From Lentinula raphanica (lineage: Eukaryota; Basidiomycota; Agaricomycetes; Agaricales; Omphalotaceae), in the NCBI GenBank assembly GCA_027919835.1, contig JANVFP010000008.1, positions 1,054,001 through 1,118,000 on the forward strand: a stretch of 64,000 bases of DNA, in the 5' to 3' direction. Shown piece after piece: positions 9,539-21,069 of the stretch. The first letter of the stretch is position 1. Each line of letters opens with the position of its first letter. The translations under genes were made by a program, and so were the position numbers. The notes below the pieces were generated by a model that worked only from the letters and a program-made list of their open reading frames with translations, searched no databases and had not been told where the DNA came from.

Positions 9539-12500
9539 ATGCCCAAAGTCCTTTGCAAAACATGTGGTGACCTCTTTGATCAAGGCCGGGGTATATCGAA
9601 CCATCAGAGAAAATGTATTGGCTCCACTCGTTCACATATAGAAATCTCAAAACGACGGACTCTGGCCGCTAAAGCTCTGCGAAAAGAAAAAAAGCTGAAG
9701 TCAATTCATCAGGATCAAGCAATTCAACACAACCCTGTATGAATATCCTTCTTCTCAGTGCAACTCTGTGTATTAACTGCCATTAGGCTGAGATAGATGT
9801 CCACGAGCCTAGGATCACTGAAGATCACGATGTTGAGATGTTTGTGCATCCTGAAGGCGAAGGTGATCCCGTCTTTGCCACTGTAGAGCCCGAGGTTCGT
9901 GAAACTACAACCACTCAAACTGGACGTCCAAAACGCCAGCGGTTTCTTCCTGCTGCCTTTCGTGACTTCATTCCTTTGCAATCTAATATCTCCTCGACCA
10001 TCCCAACTCGTACCCGGCATGGATCAACTCCTCCCGCTCCCAATTTATTATCATCAGCACCAGCTTCTCGAACACCTTCACCTCCTCCTGAGCCAGCTAT
10101 GCTGTCAACAGATCCTGACGAGTTTGGTCTTTTTCGCGAGTATACCAGCTTTCCAACATACGAGCCTGATGACTTTGCATCCCTGGATGAAATTTGTGAC
10201 GCAGCTACATTCAACATCCCTCCTCCCACCGCTCGTGATTCTGAGAGCGGCTTTGGTGCACGAAAGGATACCACATCGTCTGGCTCCAACGCTACATTTC
10301 CATCATCGTCGTCTTCTGATTCGACAAATCCTTACGCTCCATTCCCAAATGCTTCTACCTATCATATGATGAAGTTTGCATATGATGAGAGCAACGATAA
10401 CTCATTCGGCCTCGCAGGAATTCAACGTGTCAACGACGAAATTATACAGCAGCCTGGTTTTGATCCAAATGACCTTCGTACATTCAATGCCCAAACTGAA
10501 GCGAAAAAACTTGACACGTTCATCGCATCGCAAGCACTCCGAAATGATCTGCCTTTTGACAGTCATGCAGGATGGAAACGAAGCTCGGTCACAATTCCAT
10601 TACCATGTCCTGGACACAGGAACGCTGAGGATCAAGCACCTACGGTGGTCATTGACGACATTATTCATCGTGACTTATTGGAGGTCATGAGGGAAGCATA
10701 CTCGTCTGATGCTTCATCCGAGTATCATCTACGGGGATATAAGCAGATGTGGCAGCGCGATGATCGTCCAGACCCAATCCGTATCCACGGCGAAGTCTAT
10801 ACATCTGATGCCTTTCTGGAGATGGAGAACGAGGTGTTGAGTAGTCCAGCTGAACCAGGCTGTGATCTTGAACGTGTTGTTGCACCAATTATGGCCTATT
10901 CTGATTCAACGCATCTTGCAAGTTTTGGTACCGCATCCATCTGTCCAGGCTATCTATGGTTCGGTTCTCAATCCAAGTATACTCGTGCAAAACCAAGTAA
11001 GTTTGCAGCACATCACCTCGTATATTTTCCTTTGGTATGTCATTCAACATCTGATGATAGATTACGCTGACCTGCAGTATCTAATAGCTTCCGAAACATG
11101 TATATGATGAATATACCCAGCATTTTGGACAAGCACCGAGCGAGGCAGTAAAGACGCACCTCAAGCGTGAACTCGAACATGCTGTCTGGAAGCTTCTGTT
11201 TACGCCTGACTTTCTCAATGCCTATGTTCATGGGACGGTTGTCGAGGGTCCAGATGGAGTCCTCCGGCGCTTGTATCCTCGCATTTTCACCTACTCAGCT
11301 GACTACCCTGAAAAGTATGTGATATCAAGGCCATTGTTCATGAGTCTGCCTCTAACCTATCCATAAAAAGAGTTCTTCTGGCAAGCATCAAGAACCTGGG
11401 TACTCATTTCTGTCCACGATGTACCACAGAGAAAAAGAATGCAAGTGAGATGGGAACAAGGGAAGACATGGCTCGTCGACAATCGTGTCGCCGTGTTGAT
11501 ACGCGGAACCGTAGAAAGATGATCGAAAGAGCAAGGAAGAGGTTCTTCAAGCATGGGAAAGGTATCAATAGTAGCAGTGTTGATAACGAGTTGTCTGAAT
11601 CAATGACACCCACCCGAGTATGTTGTTCAATTTTTTTTGTCTTACCATCACTCAATCCTTATCAGAACGCATTTTCCGAGGCATTTCATGATCTCGGTCT
11701 CAATTATTTTCGCCTCTTTGTGAATGATATTTTACATGAAGTCGAACTCGGCACCTTCAAAGATCTTATCACTCATCTCATTCGAATGTGTCATACAATG
11801 GGCAAGGATACTGTACAAGAACTCAACCAAAGGTTCATTCACCGCTTGCTTTTCATCAGTCTTGACTAACTTTTGACGGACTCAGATTCCGTAGTGTACC
11901 TACATTTGGACGTGGTACCGTCCGTCGTTTTGTAGAGAATGTATCGGAATTGAAAAAATTGGCTGCTCGAGACTTTGAAGATCTTCTTCAGGTGAGTAGC
12001 TTTAATGTCCACTCCAAATTGTGCTCAGTCTCCTGTGTAGTGTGCTCCAGCATGTTTCGAAGGCCTCTTTGCTGAAAAGTCGCAAGATATAGATGATCTC
12101 GTTCAAGATTTGCTTGCCCATTTTGCTACTTGGCATGCTTATGCCAAGCTTCGACTTCATACCGATCTCACTCTGGATTCATTTGAGCTCGCTACCACTG
12201 AGCTGGGCCATCTTCTTCGCAAGTTTGCTGAGAAAACTGCCGAAACATTTGATACTCGACTTCTTCCCTGTGAAGTCGCCGCTAGAGCTCGAAGAAAGGC
12301 AAACAATGGTTCAGACACTGATACTCCACGCAAACTCTTCAACCTCAATACTTATAAATTCCATGCCCTCGGCGATTACTCATGGACAATCCGGACATTT
12401 GGAACAACTGACTCGTACAGTACACAGCTGGTGCGTGTTACAAATGTGTCTTGTACATATACATTTTCTTACTTTGATACAGGGTGAACTGGAACATCGT

Positions 12501-13782
12501 CGCATCAAAAGACTGTACATCCGCACCAATAAAATCAACTTTACCTTTCAGGTTGCTCGGCATGAACAACGTCGTCGTGTACTCAAGAATCTTTTACGAA
12601 GAAAGAATGCCAGCAAGCATGCTACTCGATCCCAAACTTCACAAACTTCATTGACTTTTGCTGACTCTGATCCTCTACCTTTCACAGACCCTCTTTCTCG
12701 ATACCACATATCCTCCAACACTCGGTACTCTGACAACCTCACTACCTGGCTTGGTAATCTTCAAGATGACCCCGCTTTTACAGTGTGTTTTCCTTCTCAC
12801 TTTTGAGCACGGTCTCATTGGATTCTTCCAGGATTTCCTCCCTAAACTCAAAGACCATATTCTTGAGCGACTTCTGCCAGGTGTTGCTCGAAACGAAACC
12901 AAATTCTCCGAAGCAGAACGAGCCACCGTCACATTCATAAACAACAGGATCTTTCGCCACAAGGTTGTTCGACTAAATTACACCACGTACGACTTGCGTC
13001 GGAATCAAGATTCCTGTAACCCTCGTACCCATGCCGATATCATGATGCTCTCGGGAGACTCAGAAACGTGCGATGACCATCCTTACTGGTTCGCTCGGAT
13101 CATTGGAATATATCATGTCAATATCGTCTACTCTGGTCAACAGCAGAAGTTCCTCGCTCCTCAAAAACTTGACTTCCTCCATGTGCGATGGTTTGGATTG
13201 GCTCGTGAACAGGACGAATACGGTATCCATGCAAAACGGATGCCAAGCTTAGGATTCATTGATGCTCAAGATCCTGAAGCATTTGGTTTTGTGGATCCAA
13301 GTAATATTATCCGCGCGTGTCATGTTATACCGGCCTTTGCATATGAGAAAACAAGCCAGTTTCTGCCTGGTTCTTCATTGGCAAGGCAAGGATCGGACAA
13401 AATTCAGGACTATTTCCGTTACTATGTGAATATGTGAGTCGTTCTCTTCTCAATCGAGCATTGTATGACTCATAAGTATTGTTGCAGGTGGGTCGACCGG
13501 GATATGTTCATGCGATTTCGTGGTGGCGGCGTTGGTCACAAAGCTACACTTTTGGCAACGAGAGTCTTTGAGCAACACAACACTGTTGGACTGGGAGACT
13601 TGGAGGAATTGTATGATAGCATGGGCGCCAGGCTGGACGAGGATGAGGATACAACAGAGGATGAGGATGAGGAAGGGGAAGAGGGCAACGGTGATATCAT
13701 CGAAGTTGAAGATGAGTTGGGACCAGAAGATGGTGAGGACGGAGGTGAAGGGGAAAACTTGGAAGGATTTGCCGATTTTTGA
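9539..13782 (+). CDS. Plavaka-type (CACTA-like) transposase, intact
   Basis: Nine short introns give an open frame of roughly 1250 aa. The N-terminus is a zinc finger with C6, C9, H22 and C26. Next comes the family's basic block GRPKRQRFLPAAFRDF (about 9922-9970), a Ser/Pro-rich linker, then conserved core segments: IFTYSADYPEK (about 11285), HEVELGTFKD (about 11735), FRSVPTFGRGTVRRF (about 11885), HAYAKLRLHTD, GELEHRRIKRLY, LNYTTYDLRRNQD (about 12970), HVRWFGLAREQ and WVDRDMFMRFRGGGVGH (about 13490). It ends in an acidic tail. I read every exon junction (for example 11036, 11313, 11833, 12779, 13434) as in phase. It is predicted to cut and move elements with AGCAAAAGTG-type ends. The start at 9539 was chosen because ATGCCCAAAG is conserved at the other module copies. 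Confidence 0.85.
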
Positions 13783-14263
13783 TATTTACTTGTTTCTTCA
13801 TATTGAATTCATATGGGACTTCCCGGTTCTTTCATGTTGAGAGTGTAAAATATTCGATATGATTGGTTCTGCTCAATGCCAAGCTCTCCGGAAGTTCTGC
13901 ACAAGCGGAGAGCTTGGCAACAAGTGGGCGCTTGTTTTGGGCGCCTGCTATGCATTTCTGCGATCACATTCCTCACAGCACCTCTCAACACCTCTCGATG
14001 CCTCGTATGTCATCTCGGCACCTCTCGCAATGCCTTGTACGCTTACTCGATAGCCCTTGCAACGCCTTGTACCCTTATCCGAAATTCCTCGCAACGCCTC
14101 GTACTGCAACGTACCTCGTTCCGATAATCCTTGCAAAGCCTCATATGGATGACCCACCATCGCGTAGCATTGCAAACAATTACATTTGAACGTGGCACCC
14201 TCATAATTTACTGTGAGTGAGCCGTCTTCTTACAATTCCTCATGTTCAACGGTCACTTTTGCT

Positions 14264-15122
14264 GATGTCTGAGTTAGATGAGAGGTGAGCTGCCTGACAG
14301 TAGATACACATCGAGATTCCTTCGCCCCGCTCAACTGATCCCTTGACACAGTACTCATAAAAGGACCTGAACTCTCTTGCCCACCTCAGCTGAATTATGT
14401 GACCCATCAGCATGTCTATCCGCACCTACTACTGACATGATAGTCCTCCGGGAGACTTATCTCCTGCTCCATCAGACAGAGTGGCCGCTCTTGGGTGGCA
14501 ATCCTGGATGTAACATGTTGAGCGGGGACAACATCGAGAAACAAGCAGCAGAAATTGCTATCCAAGCTGGTTATACAAGACCTACGGATAAGTTCACCAT
14601 GTCAGCAGCGGACACGATCGAGAGCACTGACTGTCGACAGTATACTTTCAGCTGAGGCGACATGTTCTGTATTCAAAGGTCATTGGTTACAATCACAGAT
14701 CGAATCAAAATCCAGGATGATCGTCAAGCTGCAGGCTTCAAAGGACCAGTGAGTTGACTGTATGACTAACTCATTTTTGCCAGTGTGTACTCACTCCTAC
14801 TACACAAGCTATATTCCTACAGCAAGCTGCATGGCTCTGTTCATCGCCGGAAAAGCCCATCTAGACATTGAAGGTATGCCAGGATTGGCCACAGCGATAT
14901 TCTTATGAGGCTGCTGTTGACAATCGATATCGTACATTTGGTAGATCCCATCGAGAACAAATGGATTCGCGTCATCCTCACGTCGGGAGTGCTTATGCAT
15001 ATGCATCAAGGGGCTCACATGTGGGTGGCCTTTGAGGATCCGGATGGGTACCTTGACGCCTTAGTGTGGACTAATGTATGTTTCTCTTGTTGAATAGAAC
15101 TGACCTGTACCCTGATGAGCCT
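14264..15122. other. Between two mobile elements; no gene assigned
   Basis: Short open stretches occur (about 14377-14655 and 14809-15018), including a patch reading AGKAHLDIEGMPGLATAIFL. No complete gene or family is recognised. The flank does not resemble the sequence interrupted at 7906. Confidence 0.4.
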
Positions 15123-17698
15123 CAGCAAAATAGCACAAATATTATAAACCCATTATAATTCCTGTTATTCGCTATAATCCCTGTCATTGTAGCAGGACTT
15201 TATTTCTCAAAGGTCCCTCTTATAACTGTGTTATTACTGCATTATAATGCAGCTGCTATCTGCTATAGCAGAGCTGTCATCTGCTATAATTGACTGTCAT
15301 GATCACAGTAGATTATTACATTTCACTACATTATAACAGTTTTCAGGTATATAATGACGGATTATAGACATTATTGCCAGTAGTAGCAGAAATACCAGGC
15401 AATTCTAGCAGGTAATAATCGTTCCTTGCACCCATTTGAATGCATGACATCAAATTATGCATTAATGCAGGTCAGGTACATACAAACTACAGTGAAAATA
15501 GGATCGGTAGAAAAGCATGAAGGATGCACACACAGAGAGAGAAAGATACAATCACCTCCTTCCCCCCTTGATCTTTCCAAACGCCGATTTCTTTCAACTC
15601 TCAAAAAACAGTCACGGCCTCAGTCCTCCCAAACCCGCACACGATGTCGTCGCCTTGGAAAGACCTGCGCCCGAGAAATTCGACCCGTTCTTTGTTGCTG
15701 GAGATGCCTTCACCCGAGAAGAGGCACAATCGATGAGCTTTTCGAAGTGACGACAAGTTGTTACTCACCTTGGATTGTGCGATATCCACGTAACTGAGAG
15801 CGTCTCGGTGTACTGTAATTCTGAGCTGATACTCCCATCTCCGAGTCCTCCGTTGACGTTCGGCGGTCTCCGTCTCAGATATAGCCTGATATAGCCTGAT
15901 TGGCAGATTTGGTGTACGGCGCAGCGTATAATGCGAATGTTACACAGGTGACGACCCGTTTGTTGTAATCCTAGAGGAACAGATGATTTGTCTCTTAAGA
16001 TCGAGGGGAAGAAAGCATAGGATGAGATCACCTTCAGGAGCTTTGGACTGGTCAACACTCCTTCAAACACGTATCCAAGAAATCCAAATAATGTCTCAGT
16101 AGCTCATCTACCATCCTCACCTTATCCTACTTGACCTCTAACGCCCTCCAATTGAGTTCGAAACCCTCAAAAGCGGCGAAAGAAAGAATCTATTGGATGA
16201 ACGAAAGCATTCAGGCATGGAGAAGCAAGACTTGAAGACGCCATTTCTTGAATTTGGTTTTGGATGACGAAGAAGGTTTGAACGCACCGGATCCTGTCCT
16301 ACATACAAAGACCGCAGTCTTCAACAAGGATATTTCACCTTCGATTTCTAATGGAGAAGTGTGCATTGAGAGAAGGAGCGGGACTGTACTCATCGAGCAT
16401 GTATCCAAATAGAGAAAATCCCTCCACATACATACTCATCTTCCTGACGAAGGCAAATGGACTCTGTGAGCAAAAATCAAGATTCAAATGGATCATATGT
16501 AACTCCTACCAAGTCGACTACATTGCTGCGGCTGTTGAGAGGCTCATCCCAGCCATAAATTTGCCCACTGTCGACTGCGAATGCACGTCAGTCCTGTTGA
16601 GATAGCATGGTATAAGTAGATAGCAAGTTGAGTGAACCGTTCCAGTGAGTGCAAAATTGGATGTCATTCTTGAAACAAATATACGCACCTGAAGTCCCAA
16701 AGACTCCCAATTGTCGACGAGAAGCAATGTCGTAGCTAAATGAATTCTCCCGCCAAAAAGACCATGAGCCGTGAGCCTACAGTGAGTATATCATATAGTT
16801 GAAAGACTGAGGGAACGCACATGGATATCTCGTCGCTGTGACGTTTACGAATGGTGTATGAGATGATCATGATCAAGGATGCAAAACTGAATGGCGGTGG
16901 CGGATATAGTTGTGGAGAGTATGAAAAACATTGCTGAGATGGTGGTAGTCGAGGACAAAAAGGAAGAATGGGGGTGATAGCCTCCAGGGTTTGTTCTTAT
17001 ACCACTGCGGATAAAGGACGACGTATATGTCTGAAATCGTTGACGTATTCAACGAACGCGTCGAATGGCTAGCGAGGCTAGTTGACGTTGCAATTTGGCG
17101 CTTACACGTGCCTTTCCGCGGAATCCCGGAACGTTACACTGTACAGTCTGAGTATCTATTACGCGTATCCTCTACATATTTATCTCCCTCAACTATACCT
17201 CACTATGTATACCTATCAACTCGTCCACCCCGTCCACCCCGTCCACCCCATCCTCCCCCGCCTCCACACCCCAATCACACCGGACCCAAACCCCAAAATA
17301 ACCCGAGGACTCACTTCGGATGCAAATAGTAGGGACACGGTTGCACACATTGGAATTTGGGGGTGTATCTCCTTTGCAAATATAGTGAACAGTGACTTCG
17401 ACCGGTGGTTTTCAATATGTTGAAGAAGATTGGTGTCGAGGATAGATCAAACAAAGAGAATGAGAACGAGACAGCGAAAACAGTTACGAACTTATAATGG
17501 TGTGTATCAGTGTAAAACTCCGGTGCTACTTATCTGCAATAATTGATCTCAATGCTTACAACCCATACTTATGCATTTCAGCATATTATAACGGAGTGAT
17601 AACACGAATACTATCTTTGCTCATTGTGGCTGCTGGCATGTTATAATGTCTACCACACGTTATATTATTACTGTTATATCATTTGTGCACTTTTGCTG
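15123..17698. mobile_element. AT-rich-ended DNA transposon E1
   Basis: The left end begins CAGCAAAATAGCACAAAT and the right end, reverse-complemented, begins CAGCAAAAGTGCACAAATGA: terminal inverted repeats with few mismatches. The outer 300 bp (left) and 220 bp (right) are AT-rich and full of ATTATAAC-like repeats. They match the ends of E2 (46148-50747) in the same orientation. The left subterminal part contains the perfect palindrome TCTGCTATAGCAGA (15259-15272). The interior (15500-17300) encodes no recognised transposase; short frames exist at 15517-15750 (plus) and 15765-16070 (minus), and a (CCGTCCACC)n patch lies near 17225-17255. It is probably non-autonomous. No convincing target-site duplication was found. 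Confidence 0.65.
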
Positions 17699-17742
17699 AT
17701 ATGATGATTCCAGCAAACTTTGTCACACGCCACATGGTGTGC

Positions 17743-17750
17743 TTATAAAT
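17743..17750 (+). promoter_or_regulatory. TATA box of the DUF262 gene
   Basis: TTATAAAT lies 108 bp before the start codon at 17858 and only 45 bp after the right end of E1, so the element sits directly against the core promoter. Confidence 0.4.
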
Positions 17751-17857
17751 CCCGGTCACAGTCACTCGTCAACTTAGTCTTCAAGCTTCCACGTTTCAAC
17801 TTCAACACTCTCACCCAACTCTCAACGTGTATATAGATCAGCGCGCAAGTATATAAG

Positions 17858-19967
17858 ATGACTGGCTCAGATTCTGAATCGGAGATCGAAATGATTGGGC
17901 CTATATTGGAACACTCTTCGAGGAAAATAGATACAGCCACTTTCGAAATGCCCAATGCTCTCAAACGGCCTCGAGAAGCTACTTACTCAGTCCGTAGCTT
18001 GTACGGTAAGGTTGTAGTATTGTCTTATTATCTTGTATTGATAACGGTTCTACTCAGATGACATGAAAAGAGGCGTGATCGATATCGACCCTGAATATCA
18101 AAGAGGTACTGTACTTTCAAGGTTTCTATAATCTCAGTCTGCGAATTCTGATCTCCCAGTCCCTAGATGTGACGTGGAAGAGGGACAAGCAAATGATGCT
18201 CATTGACAGCATCTTCACTAATCATTATATTCCGTCTCTCATCTTTTGTGAGATCGTGGAACGTGTTTTAGATGATGTTCAGAAGCTCATCTACCGGTTT
18301 CTTAGCTGTATCGTATGACGGAAAAAGAAATGAAAGACAAAAGACATGCCTCGATGGCAAACAACGTTTGACAAGTATTAGATTGTGAGTGACATACAGA
18401 AGTATATGTATCATATCATACTGAAAATGTATAAAAAACCTGTTCCTATCCAGGTTTATGGATGGGGAAGTAAGTTGCAATATCATATCCAGAGCTCCAG
18501 ATGTATTGATCAGTCTTATCACAGATTCCGTGTATGTACTTGTTGCATTGTCCGCTTCGTGGCGCTGACTTCACTCAATCTCCTGGTTTTCAAGTCAAGC
18601 ATCCGTAAGTTCAGTACACAGCTAGACATCTTCAATCCTGTTGCTAATGACTCGGAGGTTACAGCGATACATCCAAACTTTGGTGGTTTTCGGTTGCTCA
18701 GGAATCTTCGAAACTTAAGAATATACTTCCTGACGATGTCCGGACAAGCTTTGTCAATCGCCAAGTCAAGTGCACGGAATTTGACGAACTAGACGATGAT
18801 GAAGAGAGAGAAATCTTCCAAGTATGCCTTATTTTCTCCATGCCCATTGTTTGCTTCAATAACAACACAGCGAGTACAACTTGGCGTTGCGCTATCCGCG
18901 GCCGAGAAGCTCAAAGTATCCAACACTTGCCGATCAAAATTTGTCAATGAGTTGAAAGATTTGTTCGTGACAAAGGAAACCCTTGCTGCTCCTTCATTGC
19001 GTTGGGAACGTTCTCGGGGCGCAGACTTCCGATGCGTCGCGCAGTCTGCGTACATCATGTATAAGTGGGAAATTGATGGACCATGCTCTGTGAAAAGTGT
19101 GGGCACCTCGAACCAACTCAAACGCTGGTTGGAATCCGACGCTACTCCCATCACTCCTGCATTTTCAAACGTTGTCAAACGAACATTTTCTAAGATGGTT
19201 GGTCTCACAGCCGATCATCCTGAACCTTTTTCACTTTACCCCAAGGTATGTATGCGTGATTGATTGGCCAGATGATTTGAAATGGATTGAACCTCTTGCT
19301 TTAGGTGTCTCCCGTGGAGTTCATCGGTGTCCTAACTCTAATCTACGTCCATGGCGTAATTCCCTCCGCTGGCAAGCAACTCACTTCCGCTGAACTTTCT
19401 GCTGCAATCACCCAAATGCGTCAAGTTCTTCGACGTGAGCATCATGATATCCGTCTGAATGATCGAGTTGGCAAAACCATTATTGATTTCATCAAGTCCT
19501 ACAAAAAGCCCGTCTTGGAAGTTGCTTCTGTCGCCAGGAAACCAAGTCTTTCATCGCCTTCGAACTCTCGTTCCCATACGGACTATCACAGTAAACGTAC
19601 ACTCAGTTCGGACATTGCTAGGGACCATAAGCGCGTGAAATTCGATCACAGGACACTTTCTTCTACACCACCGTCTACTTCGTCTACGTTGGTGAATAGA
19701 TCCAGCCCCCCGAAAGTATCTACGGGACCATCTGCTTCTACTTCTTTATACACATCATTGGTAGGAACTTCGCAGAAACAGCAGCAGCACACTAGGCCTT
19801 TGAACAGACCGCCAGGGACGTTCGTCCCGTCGAGCTATGCATCTCAGGTTCAATGCTTACGCCCGGGTCCAAAATCCAAAGTACCAGAAGGCTCGTCATC
19901 TTTGCAGAATGTGCTGCGCCCACGCCCAGGTCCAAAGTCCAAAACAGGTTTTTATCATTCACAGTGA
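17858..19967 (+). CDS. DUF262 (GmrSD N-terminal-like) protein
   Basis: In bacteria DUF262 is the NTP-dependent N-terminal domain of GmrSD type IV restriction enzymes; fungal members are uncharacterised. The first exons are 17858-18005, 18058-18105, 18167-18247 and 18306-18384. They encode YSVRSLYDDMKRGVIDIDPE then YQRDVTWKRDKQMMLIDSIF, and the signature CLDGKQRLTSIRLFMDGE. Later exons give LPDDVRTSFVNRQVKC, EREIFQRVQLGVALSAAEKL, RWERSRGADFRCVAQ and SPVEFIGVLTLIY. The last about 150 aa are a Ser/Pro/Lys-rich tail; there is no HNH (DUF1524) nuclease domain. Exon limits between about 18525 and 18670 are uncertain, but no stop forces a break. TATA and ATG contexts are good. Confidence 0.85.
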
Positions 19968-20384
19968 TCAGGAGAACAGGGCGATGAACCTACCATGACC
20001 GTGGTCCCTGCTTTCACCGTTATGGACTTCTCACGCAAAGAAGCTCTGGACAAGCACGTTGTATCTATTCAATATCCATTTAATCTGTGTTTGCCTACTT
20101 AGTTTCTTGTATGGACTCTTATCCTCTCTGCGCTCGATCCTCTCAAGTTCTATTATGATCTTAGGATGCTGAGCTATCGTGCCAGTGTCAGTATTGCGAT
20201 TTGAATGTATCATGCACACGCCTCAGTTACCAGTAGTACGATTTGAGAATCAGATTGTCCGCAGGTTCAGTCACTGATCAGTAAAATGGCGGAAACCTTA
20301 CGACGGTGTGTAATGGGTGTGTAACACGTTATGGGGGATATGGTTGTTGTGATGAGGATAGGACCTTATAACCTTGCTATAGCA
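19968..20384. other. Gene-free spacer
   Basis: Sequence 3' of the DUF262 gene with no coherent coding signal. It ends at an 8-bp copy of CTATAGCA (20377-20384) that may be a target-site duplication of the following small element. Confidence 0.4.
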
Positions 20385-20671
20385 AGGACGGTTAGTCCGC
20401 ACCTGTGATGTGTCATCACCTGTAACCTAAGATCATCACATGACATTTTCTCAATTTTTCTAACTTCTTCAGAAATGAAGATATCCTCACCCCCTAACCT
20501 CTAACCATGGGGGCAAGCCCCCAAACCCCCACCAAACCCCTAACCAACCCTAACCAACCCAACCCCGAACCCTAACCAAACGCGCTTCGCGCGTGAGAAC
20601 CCCCAACCCTAACCTAACCTAACCTAACAGGTCACGGGCGATGACGAATCACAGGTGCGGACTGACAGATC
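20385..20671. mobile_element. Small inverted-repeat element with telomere-like core
   Basis: Imperfect terminal inverted repeats (about 20391-20428 and 20629-20666, sharing AGTCCGCACCTGTGAT) enclose about 200 bp made largely of degenerate CCCTAA/CCTAACC repeats (20493-20628). A hairpin ACGCGCTTCGCGCGT lies near 20580. CTATAGCA occurs immediately on both sides (20377-20384 and 20672-20679), consistent with an 8-bp target-site duplication. There is no coding capacity. It could be a MITE that captured or is built on interstitial telomeric repeat. Confidence 0.6.
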
Positions 20672-20679
20672 CTATAGCA

Positions 20680-21069
20680 TTGAATAACGCCATGTACCCC
20701 ACCACCAGTTTCATAATACTAATTACAGCCAGTTCATGGTCTCAGTAGGATGTCCTGGATGTCTTGTATCTCATCATAGTTGAACTATGATGTGTACTGC
20801 ATATGATTGGTATGTTCTCGCCAAGATACTATGGTCTAAGTAAGAGAATAGCACAGTACTATGGTGCCATCCAATGTCATGTACAAAGGTCATTTCTCAA
20901 GCCAGTAGCTCAGTTAATACGATCCGATTCCATATACATTTTATGATCTTATATATGCAGAAATCAACAAATTGTTGTTCATTGCGAGCCAAGAATACAT
21001 GTTTTTGCTACTGAAAATGTCACAAGCGATGATGAAGGAATACGAAACGGCGTCGGACAATGCACGCAT
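20680..21069. other. Gene-free spacer
   Basis: Between the small inverted-repeat element and the end of the DUF6698 gene. No coherent coding signal or repeat is seen. Confidence 0.3.

Larger units (their letters stand above)
7907..14263. mobile_element. Plavaka-type transposon carrying a DUF6532 gene (module M)
   Basis: The segment holds an intact Plavaka transposase on the plus strand and a divergent intact DUF6532 gene on the minus strand. The right end (about 14242-14263) is AGCAAAAGTGACCGTTGAAC read inward. The same terminus begins the inverted relative at 28279, and homology between the two stops exactly there (flanks GATGTCTG and AGTATTGA differ), which defines a true element end. The left edge, at 7907, joins the interrupted HECT intron directly. 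No matching terminal repeat is visible there, so the left terminus may have been lost. The subterminal region 13800-14200 is rich in short inverted repeats and in CTCGCAA/CTCGTA-type repeats. Confidence 0.75.
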
